From the NCBI RefSeq assembly GCF_019966575.1, contig NZ_JAINFK010000001.1:695626-759625 (forward strand): a DNA stretch of 64,000 bases, read 5' to 3'. The stretch comes from Oricola cellulosilytica (lineage in GTDB: Bacteria; Pseudomonadota; Alphaproteobacteria; Rhizobiales; Rhizobiaceae). The notes beneath the pieces are model-generated. The model had not been told where the DNA came from. It saw only the letters and a program-made list of their open reading frames with translations, and did no database searches. The position numbers and the translations under genes were made by a program. Shown here one piece after another: positions 8,358 to 15,788 of this stretch. The first letter of the stretch is position 1; every line of letters begins with the position of its first letter.

Positions 8358-9464
8358 ATGTCATTGCGTTATGCTGTCATAGGCACCGGCATGATGGGGC
8401 AGGAGCACATCCGCAACATCGCTCTCTTGCCGGATACCGAGATCGTTGCGATTGCCGATCCGCACGAAGAAATGCGCTCGTCCGGAGCTCTGCTGGCGGC
8501 TCAAAGCGGTTTTTCCGGTGTTCATGTGTTCAGCGATCATCGCGAAATCCTTTCCTCGGGAATTGCCGACGCGATCGTCGTAGCCAGCCCGAACGACACC
8601 CACCGGGAGATGATGGACGGCCTGCTCGCGACACGGCTGCCGATCCTACTGGAAAAGCCGTCCTGCACGACAGCGGAGGATGCCTGGGCGATCGCCAGGA
8701 AGGCCAACGGTCGCGAAGCGCCCGTATGGGTGGCGATGGAGTACCGGTACATGCCGCCGGTCGCCCGGCTGGCGGAGGAGGTTCGGAAGGGCACGGCGGG
8801 CATCTTGAAAATGCTCTCAATCGTCGAGCACCGGTATCCCTTTCTGAGGAAGATCGACAACTGGAACCGGTTCTCGGCCCGCTCCGGGGGGACCATGATC
8901 GAGAAGTGCTGCCATTTCTTCGATCTCATGCGACTGATCACGGAAAGCGAGCCGGTCAGGGTTTTCGGATCGGGCGCACAGGATGTGAACCACCTCGACG
9001 AATCGCACCATGACGGCACGGCGGACGTGCTCGACAATGCCTTCGTGATCGTCGATTTCGCCAACGGCATGCGGGCATCGCTAGATCTCTGCATGTTCGC
9101 CGAGGGCTCGTACTTCCAGGAGCGGGTGTCGGTGGTCGGCGATGCCGGAAAAATCGAAACCGTCGTTCCGGGACCGGCTCGCTTCTGGCCGGGCGGGGCC
9201 GAACGCGCGTCCGAAATCATCATCTCACCGCGCGCCGACAAGACGCCGAAGCGGGAGGCGGTGCATGTCGACGAGCATCTGCTACGGGCGGGCGATCACC
9301 ACGGAGGCACCTATTTCCAGCATCTCAAGTTCAACGCCATCGTCCGCGAGGGCGGCATGCCGGAGGTAAGCTTGCATGACGGCGCGATGGCGGTAGAAAT
9401 GGGCGCGGCTGCCGAGCGGTCCATCCGCGAAGGCATAGTCGTCCACCTTGAGGACCGGGCTTGA
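8358..9464 (+). CDS. Gfo/Idh/MocA-family NAD(P)-dependent oxidoreductase
   Basis: The 368-residue enzyme has an N-terminal Rossmann fold (VIGTGMMGQEH, residues 6-16) and the EKP motif with the conserved Lys at about 100. An HxxxD-type motif (HFFD, His186) lies in the catalytic domain. Family members oxidise or reduce sugars, inositols and related polyols; the exact substrate is not visible. I prefer the ATG at 8358 (MSLRYAVIG) with GGGGGA upstream. An in-frame ATG at 8319 would add 13 residues that are atypical for the family. A PfkB-type kinase gene follows 21 bases later, suggesting a small sugar-catabolic unit. Confidence 0.85.
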   Translation: MSLRYAVIGTGMMGQEHIRNIALLPDTEIVAIADPHEEMRSSGALLAAQSGFSGVHVFSDHREILSSGIADAIVVASPNDTHREMMDGLLATRLPILLEKPSCTTAEDAWAIARKANGREAPVWVAMEYRYMPPVARLAEEVRKGTAGILKMLSIVEHRYPFLRKIDNWNRFSARSGGTMIEKCCHFFDLMRLITESEPVRVFGSGAQDVNHLDESHHDGTADVLDNAFVIVDFANGMRASLDLCMFAEGSYFQERVSVVGDAGKIETVVPGPARFWPGGAERASEIIISPRADKTPKREAVHVDEHLLRAGDHHGGTYFQHLKFNAIVREGGMPEVSLHDGAMAVEMGAAAERSIREGIVVHLEDRA

Positions 9465-9485
9465 GGAACTCCAGAAAGTTAGCGA

Positions 9486-10427
9486 ATGTATTTATGCTGC
9501 GGCGATAGTCTTTTCGATCTCTTCTCCGGCCCATCGACCGATCCCCACGGAATAACCCTCGACGGACATGTCGGCGGCTCGCCGCTGAACGTCGCGCTCG
9601 GCCTTTCGCGCATGGGCAATCACTCGCGGTTCCTCACCCGCGTCTCCACCGACATGTTCGGGCGACGCATCGCCGCCTTCATGAAGGAGAACGGCATCGA
9701 TGATAGTCCCTGCGTCGAGACATCCCAGAACACGACGCTGGCGGTGATCGGTCTGAAAGACGACAACAGCGCCGATTACGTTTTCTACACGAGCGATACC
9801 GCCGACTGTTCAGTGACGGTCGACGATCTGCCGACGACGCTCGATCCGGACATCCGCGTGGTTCATTTCGGCTCCTATTCCACCGTAATCGAGCCCACGG
9901 CAACCGCTCTTGCCACTTTGGCGGTACAGGCCGCTGCGGACCGGTTCGTTTCCTACGATCCGAATTTGCGTATCATGGTGGAACCCGACGTCGACCTGTG
10001 GCGCGAACGGGTAACCGCGCTCTCCAAGGTTGCCGCATTCGTGAAGGCAAGCGACGAGGACGTGCTGCTGCTCCATCCCGGAAAGAAGCCCGACATTTTC
10101 GCCTCCGAGGCGATCTCGAATGGCGCTGACCTTGTCTGCATCACTTTGGGCAGCGGCGGAGCGCTTGCCTTCTCAGCCGACGGGCGCGAGATCCGGGTGC
10201 CGGGCGTCTCGGTAGACGTGGCCGATACGGTCGGCGCGGGCGATACGTTTCAAGCGGCGTGTCTGCACTGGCTCGGTGCCGAGGGTCTGGCCCACAAGGG
10301 TGAAGCACGCCGCGCAGATCTCGAGGCCATGGCGCGTTTCGCGGTCAACGCCGCCGCACTAACTTGCAGCCGGCGCGGCGCCGACCTGCCGACGCTCGCC
10401 GATATCCAAGCCTTCGCCACCTCGTGA
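9486..10427 (+). CDS. PfkB-family sugar kinase (fructokinase-like)
   Basis: This 313-residue ribokinase-fold kinase phosphorylates a sugar or sugar acid using ATP. The N-terminal GGSPLNVALGLSRMG motif is the substrate-lid signature. The C-terminal DTVGAGDTFQ motif carries the catalytic Asp at about residue 253. Length and motif spacing fit fructokinases, although 2-keto-3-deoxygluconate kinases are similar. It follows the Gfo/Idh/MocA gene by 21 bases on the same strand; together they would oxidise and phosphorylate a sugar. The ribosome-binding site is weak, consistent with coupling to the upstream gene. Confidence 0.85.
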   Translation: MYLCCGDSLFDLFSGPSTDPHGITLDGHVGGSPLNVALGLSRMGNHSRFLTRVSTDMFGRRIAAFMKENGIDDSPCVETSQNTTLAVIGLKDDNSADYVFYTSDTADCSVTVDDLPTTLDPDIRVVHFGSYSTVIEPTATALATLAVQAAADRFVSYDPNLRIMVEPDVDLWRERVTALSKVAAFVKASDEDVLLLHPGKKPDIFASEAISNGADLVCITLGSGGALAFSADGREIRVPGVSVDVADTVGAGDTFQAACLHWLGAEGLAHKGEARRADLEAMARFAVNAAALTCSRRGADLPTLADIQAFATS

Positions 10428-10511
10428 TGTCGAATTGCGCTGCCGCAGCGGTTCCATCCAGCCATGAAGCACACTAAGAACGATCCATAACAGGTTTCGG
10501 TTCTGATTCTC

Positions 10512-11201
10512 ATGCTGCTGTTCCATCATCCGATGTCGGCGTCGTCCCGGTTCGTCCGCCTAGTCCTGAGCGAATATGGCGAGACGCCGGAATTGCAGCT
10601 GGAACAACCTTGGGACCGGCGTCCCGAATTCATGCAGATGAACCCTGCCGGCACTCTTCCCGTCATGACCGGCGAGGCAAATTCGGCAATCGTCGGGGCG
10701 TTCGCGATCTCCGAATATCTCGACGAAACGCGCGGACCGATAATGCGCGGGCGGAGGCTGATGCCCGACACGCCGCCGGGGCGGGCCGAGGTTCGCCGAT
10801 TGATCGACTGGTTCCTAGTAAAGACCGAAGCCGACGTCACACGGGCTCTCGTGCGCGAACGGGTCTTCAAAGTACAGATGTCCCCCGCGCAAGGCGGCGG
10901 CGCCCCGGATTCCGCCGTGCTGCGCGCGGCCCGAGCCAATATACGGCAGCACATGCGCTATCTCGGCTGGCTCGCCCAAAGCCGCGACTGGCTCGCCGGA
11001 GACGGGCAGACATATGCCGATCTCGCAGCCGCCGCGACCGTCAGCGTGCTCGATTATCTCGGGGAGATCGACTGGAATGCGGAGCCTGCGGCGCGCGACT
11101 GGTATCAGCGAATGAAGTCCAGACCGTCCTTCCGCGACATACTTTCCGACCGCGTGCGCGGCCTGCCGCCTGTGTCGCATTACAGCGATCTGGACTTCTA
11201 G
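10512..11201 (+). CDS. Glutathione S-transferase family protein
   Basis: A 229-residue cytosolic protein with an N-terminal thioredoxin-like GSH-binding domain. SASSRFVRL is at residues 9-17, NPAGTLPVM carries the cis-proline, and [10 protein letters not shown] carries the Glu/Ser pair that grips glutathione. An all-helical C-terminal domain follows. The active residue is probably Ser in the SASSR stretch. Substrate unknown. It precedes queG on the same strand and may share a transcript with it. Confidence 0.85.
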   Translation: MLLFHHPMSASSRFVRLVLSEYGETPELQLEQPWDRRPEFMQMNPAGTLPVMTGEANSAIVGAFAISEYLDETRGPIMRGRRLMPDTPPGRAEVRRLIDWFLVKTEADVTRALVRERVFKVQMSPAQGGGAPDSAVLRAARANIRQHMRYLGWLAQSRDWLAGDGQTYADLAAAATVSVLDYLGEIDWNAEPAARDWYQRMKSRPSFRDILSDRVRGLPPVSHYSDLDF

Positions 11202-11250
11202 ACGTTCGTGGCTGTTGCCCGAAGCCATCTCCCGTGTGCATGCTGACGAA

Positions 11251-12408
11251 ATGAATGGGACCAAGGCAAAGGAGGCCCTGCTTGCCGATCTCCGCAGCGA
11301 GGGCTTTTCCGGCGCGAGCGTAACGGCACCGGGCGCCATTCCCCAAGTCCCGGCCCGGCTGCGTGCCTTCCTCGACGCGGGGCGGCACGGGACGATGGAC
11401 TGGATGCCCGAGACCGAGGCGCGGCGCGGAGATCCAAGGATGCTTTGGCCGGAAGCGAGATCGGTCGTGATGGCCGCCTTCAACTATGCGCCGGAGCCCG
11501 GCAACGATCCGCTTGCGGCGGTCGGGCACAAGGACCGTGCGACGATTTCCGTCTATGCGCAAAACCGCGATTACCACGAGATCGTCAAGGGCAAGCTGAA
11601 ACAGGCCGCGGGGCGTTTCGCGGCCAGGACGGGCGCACAGGTCAAGGTTTTCGTCGACACCGCCCCGTTGATGGAGAAGCCGCTTGCGGAAGCCGCGGGG
11701 CTCGGCTGGCAGGGCAAGCACACGAATCTCGTCAGCCGGAGGCTCGGGTCATGGTTCTTCCTCGGGTCCATCTTCACCGATCTCGAACTGCCCGCCGACG
11801 CGCCGGAAAGGGACCATTGCGGTTCCTGCAGGGCCTGTCTCGACACCTGCCCGACAGACGCTTTCCCGGCGCCATACCAGCTCGATGCACGGCGATGTAT
11901 CTCGTACCTGACGATAGAGCACAAAGGCTCGATTCCGCACGAATTCCGAACGGCGATGGGTAACCGGATCTATGGCTGCGACGACTGTCTCGCTGTGTGT
12001 CCGTGGAACAAGTTCGCTCACGAGGCGCGGGAAGCCAAGCTGCGCGCCCGCGACGACCTGAAAAGCCCTAGCCTCGAGTCGCTGCTGCAACTCGATGATG
12101 CTTCTTTCCGGACGTATTTTTCCGGATCCCCGATCAAGCGGATCGGCCGCAACCGATTCCTCCGCAACGTGCTGATCGCCGCCGGCAACAGCGGCGACAC
12201 GGCGCTCGTGGCCGAGGTCCGGCGGCTCCTGAGCGATGCCGATCCGATTGTGCGGGGCGCAGCGGTCTGGGCATATGGACGCTTGGCAGGGCCGGAAAGC
12301 TTGCAGGCGGCGCGTGACCGGCATCTGCAAAACGAATGCGACGAGGGCGTACGCGCGGAATGGCATGGAACCGGAACCGGCAAGGAAAGCGAAGTGACGC
12401 ATGTCTGA
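11251..12408 (+). CDS. queG: Epoxyqueuosine reductase
   Basis: This iron-sulfur and cobalamin enzyme reduces epoxyqueuosine to queuosine in tRNA, the last step of queuosine synthesis. The 385-residue product shows the catalytic [10 protein letters not shown] (Asp136) and GWQGKHTN. Two 4Fe-4S cluster motifs are present, [12 protein letters not shown] starting at Cys190 and [15 protein letters not shown]-like repeat forms the C-terminus. ATG at 11251 is preferred; the frame is open to a TTG at 11215. Its end overlaps the next gene by 8 bases, indicating translational coupling. No other que gene is in the window. Confidence 0.94.
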   Translation: MNGTKAKEALLADLRSEGFSGASVTAPGAIPQVPARLRAFLDAGRHGTMDWMPETEARRGDPRMLWPEARSVVMAAFNYAPEPGNDPLAAVGHKDRATISVYAQNRDYHEIVKGKLKQAAGRFAARTGAQVKVFVDTAPLMEKPLAEAAGLGWQGKHTNLVSRRLGSWFFLGSIFTDLELPADAPERDHCGSCRACLDTCPTDAFPAPYQLDARRCISYLTIEHKGSIPHEFRTAMGNRIYGCDDCLAVCPWNKFAHEAREAKLRARDDLKSPSLESLLQLDDASFRTYFSGSPIKRIGRNRFLRNVLIAAGNSGDTALVAEVRRLLSDADPIVRGAAVWAYGRLAGPESLQAARDRHLQNECDEGVRAEWHGTGTGKESEVTHV

Positions 12409-13291
12409 CATTCCTTTCCAGGCCTTCATTTTCGGTGCCGGGTTTTCCGGTCGAGCTTACGGCCGGCTGGTGGCGGAGAAAGATCTTCCCGTGGACGGCA
12501 CGACGAGATCGGAAGAGAAAGCCGGAGCGCTATTGGAGGACGGAATCACGCCGCATGTCTTCGACGGCCAACTGACCCCCGAGATCGATACCGTGCTCAT
12601 GGCGACCACGCATCTGGTCATCTCGATTGCACCGGAGGAGGGTGGCGACCCGGTATTGTCAGCGCTGGGCAGGCATCTTTCCGTCCTCCCCCGCCTCGAA
12701 TGGATAGCCTATCTTTCTACTGTCGGCGTCTACGGCAACCATGACGGGGGCTGGGTCGACGAGGAAGCCGAATGTCGCCCCGTCTCCAAGCGCTCGATCC
12801 AGCGGATTGAGGCTGAAAATGCCTGGCGCGAGGCCGCCAGAATTGCAGAAAAACCGCTTGCCATTCTTCGGCTTTCCGGCATCTACGGGCCTGGGCGCAA
12901 CGCCCTGACGAACCTGGCGGAGGGGCGGGCGCGCAGGCTGATCAAGCCCGGGCAGGTGTTCAACCGCATCCATGTGGACGACATCGCGCGGGCGCTGGTT
13001 TTCCTTGGCGACAGCCGAAAAGGCGGCGTTTTCAACATTACCGACGACGAACCGGCGCCGCCGCAGGATGTTGTCGAATACGCAGCTTCTTTAATGAAAG
13101 TTGATCCCCCGCCGGAACTCGACTTCGAGACCGCCACACTTTCGCCCATGGCGCGCTCCTTTTACGGGGAAAACAAGCGTGTCTCTAACGCGCGGGTGAA
13201 ACAGGCCGGTTTCACCTTCACCCACAGCGATTTCCGGAGGGGTCTGGACAGGATGTGGGCGGACGGAAGCTGGCGCAAACTTTCGGGGTAA
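12401..13291 (+). CDS. SDR-type NAD(P)-dependent oxidoreductase (YeeZ-like)
   Basis: A 296-residue extended short-chain dehydrogenase. The nucleotide-binding motif [10 protein letters not shown] is at residues 10-19, followed by [11 protein letters not shown] and [14 protein letters not shown]. These resemble the sugar-epimerase/YeeZ subgroup, in which the usual YxxxK catalytic pair is not obvious. Substrate unknown. It starts inside the end of queG (8-base overlap), so its expression is coupled to queuosine synthesis, though no functional link is established. Confidence 0.8.
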   Translation: MSDIPFQAFIFGAGFSGRAYGRLVAEKDLPVDGTTRSEEKAGALLEDGITPHVFDGQLTPEIDTVLMATTHLVISIAPEEGGDPVLSALGRHLSVLPRLEWIAYLSTVGVYGNHDGGWVDEEAECRPVSKRSIQRIEAENAWREAARIAEKPLAILRLSGIYGPGRNALTNLAEGRARRLIKPGQVFNRIHVDDIARALVFLGDSRKGGVFNITDDEPAPPQDVVEYAASLMKVDPPPELDFETATLSPMARSFYGENKRVSNARVKQAGFTFTHSDFRRGLDRMWADGSWRKLSG

Positions 13292-13296
13292 GACCA

Positions 13297-13668
13297 TTGA
13301 AATCGATATTCTTCGGCACGGCCATCCCGGCCGCGACGGCAATTGCGTTCGCTATTTCCATCACTCAACCGGTCGGCGCACATGAAGTCGACCAATGCGG
13401 GAAGGCTTCGTGGTACGCGCTTCATTCGCAAACCGCCTCCGGCGAAATGATGAATCCGGCGGCTATGACCGCCGCGCACCGCAGCCTCCCGTTCGGAACG
13501 AAGGTGAAAGTCACGAACGAGCGGACCGGAAAATCCGTCGTCGTGCGGATCAATGACCGCGGTCCCTTCATCAAGGGCCGGATCATTGATCTGTCGAAAG
13601 CCGCCGCCGGCCATATCGGGATGGTGAAGTCGGGCCACGCGCCGGTGTGTATCGCCGGAGTCGCCTAA
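13297..13668 (+). CDS. rlpA: RlpA-like septal-ring lytic transglycosylase family protein
   Basis: A 123-residue secreted double-psi beta-barrel protein. A signal peptide (about residues 1-28, VGA-H) precedes GKASWYA, the [14 protein letters not shown] block and NDRGPF, which together carry the catalytic residues of RlpA-type transglycosylases cutting naked glycan strands. No SPOR domain is present, so this is the short form. I choose the TTG at 13297, just after the upstream stop and with GGGGTAAG before it. A longer ATG start at 13255 would overlap the previous gene and bury the signal peptide. Confidence 0.85.
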   Translation: MKSIFFGTAIPAATAIAFAISITQPVGAHEVDQCGKASWYALHSQTASGEMMNPAAMTAAHRSLPFGTKVKVTNERTGKSVVVRINDRGPFIKGRIIDLSKAAAGHIGMVKSGHAPVCIAGVA

Positions 13669-13680
13669 GTCCGCCAGTTC

Positions 13681-15606
13681 CTAGACATCCGTCTCGTCAC
13701 GAACGCCGTTCACGGCGTCGAGAGCGCGCTCCAGATACATGTCGCGGTCATAGATATCCGGGAAATACTCCATCGTTCCGTCGGGGGTCGGCCAGGCGGT
13801 GAAGTAGGCGACAAAGACCGGAATCTTCTGCTCGAGGTTCTCGACCGACTCCGATCCGCCGATCCGGGACGAAATGTAGGCGGTGTCCTTGCCGAGCACG
13901 GCTGCCGCCATCTCGCGGGGCTGCTGCAATCTCACACAGCCGTGGCTGAGTGCACGCTCGTCGCGCTCGAACAGGTTCCGTGACGGGGTGTCGTGCATGT
14001 AAATCGCGTGTTTGTTGGGAAACAAGATCTTCAGATTGCCCAACGCGTTGTCGGGGCCCGGCTTTTGCCGGACGTTGTAGGGCACCGGTCCCGCATATTT
14101 CCACCAATCGATGTTGGCGGAGGCAATGCGCTTCCCGGACCTCGATGTGACGACATATCCATTGCGGTCGAGATAGGACGGGTCGCGGTGCAGTTTCGGC
14201 AGCATCTCGTTGACAATAATCGACTGCGGCACACCCCAGTAGGGATTGTAGACGACCATTTCGATCTCGTCGTGGAAGAAGCTGGTCTGGTTCGACTTCT
14301 TGCCGACGATGGTGCGCATCGACAGCGTATCCTGAAAGTTCTCGGAATAGGTCGCGCGGTAGGCCGGCTGGTTGATGAAGACGTGACGCGATCCGAATTT
14401 TTCCGGATGCCAGCGCAGCCGCTCAAGTGCCAATTCCACGCGCCGAATCTTTTGCGATTGGCTGACGTCGGATAGATAGCGCAGTGTGTTCTTGCCGATA
14501 ATGCCGTCCGGTACGAGACCATTGTCGCGCTGGAAATCCTTAACGAGGGCCACGATGTTCTCGTCGAAGGCCAAACCGCCGAGATATTCGGCGAACGTGG
14601 CCGCATGTTTTGCACGGGTCTCGGGCGCCGCCTTGCGGTCAAGCGCTTTCATGATCGTGGGCAATTCTTCTTCAGTCTGGCCCGGCTTCACGAACGTACC
14701 CTCGGGGATGACGATTTCCTCGATGTCCATCGAGCGAAGTTTCGCCAGTTCGCCCTGCAGCATGCGGTAGGCAGGATGCTGCGGCTCAAGCGTCTTGAGA
14801 TAGAGGACCGGATCGTCGGCCTTGGCCAACCGGCGTAGCGCCTCTTCCGGAGTCAGGCGTTTGCGCGGAAAGTCGTGATAGCCGCTCAGCTTGTTGGGAT
14901 TGACCACGCCATCGCGCAGATCAAGGGCGTAGCGCACGGCGCGTGCCGTCAACTCGATTTCGAACTCCAGAAGCTCAGCGGCGCGGGCGGCCGGAGCATT
15001 CATCGAAAAGCCGTCGGGCGGAACGGCAATCCCGTATTGGGAAGCATCAAGTCCGTGGGCGTCCGCGTCGTCCAGGACGGCAGCGAGAGCCCGAGCCCCG
15101 GACGTCGCCGCCGTGCCGCGAGACCACAGGAACTTCGGATTTTCGGCGTAATGAGCCTTCAGCGCTGCAGCGATCTCCTTCTCGATCGACAACCGGGTTT
15201 CCGGCATGAGACGAAGCGCCTCCGCGAACCGGCGCATCTCAAATTCAAGGTTGGGCTCCAGTGCACCCGATGCGTCGGTCTCGGGCAAAAGCGATGCCAT
15301 GGTGACAATGGAAAGCGGGGCTGCCTTATAAGAATAGTATTTCGGCCCCGAGATCTGCTGGATCTTGCGGGGTGCGGGCGCCTTTCGAGGCGTCGAAGGC
15401 ACCCGGACCACGCGTTGAGACGGGAGCTGCCGCTTGCGGTAGCGGGGCCTCTCCGCCTGCTTATAGCGGGGCCGCTCCGCCCGATTCTTGTTGAACAGCA
15501 ATTCGATCAGGGTTCCTTGAGCCAGAACCGGCGACGAAACCATGGGGGCGGACGTGAACGCGATGGCGGAAGCCAGCGCGAAACTCATAACGCGTGTAAT
15601 TCTCAC
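13681..15606 (-). CDS. L,D-transpeptidase, YcbB/LdtD type
   Basis: The 641-residue exported enzyme makes 3-3 crosslinks in peptidoglycan. The N-terminal signal sequence ends near residue 29 (VLA-Q), then comes a basic Pro/Arg-rich linker. A helical domain and a peptidoglycan-binding region (FQRDNGLVPDGIIGKNT) lead to the YkuD catalytic domain with MHDTPS and the SHGCVRLQ motif, nucleophile Cys557. Length and order match YcbB-type enzymes. A weak EcfG-like promoter lies about 85 bases upstream. It converges on rlpA, so two cell-wall genes sit end to end. Confidence 0.9.
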   Translation of the reverse strand: MRITRVMSFALASAIAFTSAPMVSSPVLAQGTLIELLFNKNRAERPRYKQAERPRYRKRQLPSQRVVRVPSTPRKAPAPRKIQQISGPKYYSYKAAPLSIVTMASLLPETDASGALEPNLEFEMRRFAEALRLMPETRLSIEKEIAAALKAHYAENPKFLWSRGTAATSGARALAAVLDDADAHGLDASQYGIAVPPDGFSMNAPAARAAELLEFEIELTARAVRYALDLRDGVVNPNKLSGYHDFPRKRLTPEEALRRLAKADDPVLYLKTLEPQHPAYRMLQGELAKLRSMDIEEIVIPEGTFVKPGQTEEELPTIMKALDRKAAPETRAKHAATFAEYLGGLAFDENIVALVKDFQRDNGLVPDGIIGKNTLRYLSDVSQSQKIRRVELALERLRWHPEKFGSRHVFINQPAYRATYSENFQDTLSMRTIVGKKSNQTSFFHDEIEMVVYNPYWGVPQSIIVNEMLPKLHRDPSYLDRNGYVVTSRSGKRIASANIDWWKYAGPVPYNVRQKPGPDNALGNLKILFPNKHAIYMHDTPSRNLFERDERALSHGCVRLQQPREMAAAVLGKDTAYISSRIGGSESVENLEQKIPVFVAYFTAWPTPDGTMEYFPDIYDRDMYLERALDAVNGVRDETDV

Positions 15607-15696
15607 TATATGCTCCGCATTGCTCTGATATCGCCCCTGGCTGAACCATAACTGAGCGGGGATGGTTTATAAAGCGTTCCACGGCGCTGAAAAGTG

Positions 15697-15721
15697 AACA
15701 CAGAGGCCGGCGGAAGGTTCC
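15697..15721 (-). promoter_or_regulatory. Possible EcfG-type promoter for the L,D-transpeptidase
   Basis: Read on the minus strand, GGAAC (15721-15717), 16 bases, then TGTT (15700-15697). It differs from the consensus GGAAC-N16/17-cGTT only at the least conserved base. It lies about 90 bases upstream of the L,D-transpeptidase start. A match this short could be chance. Confidence 0.35.
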
Positions 15722-15788
15722 CGCCAGGGAAGATCGAGGCGCCTCCCGGCAATTGCCGCATCGAGCCAACTGCTCTAATCCATTCACC

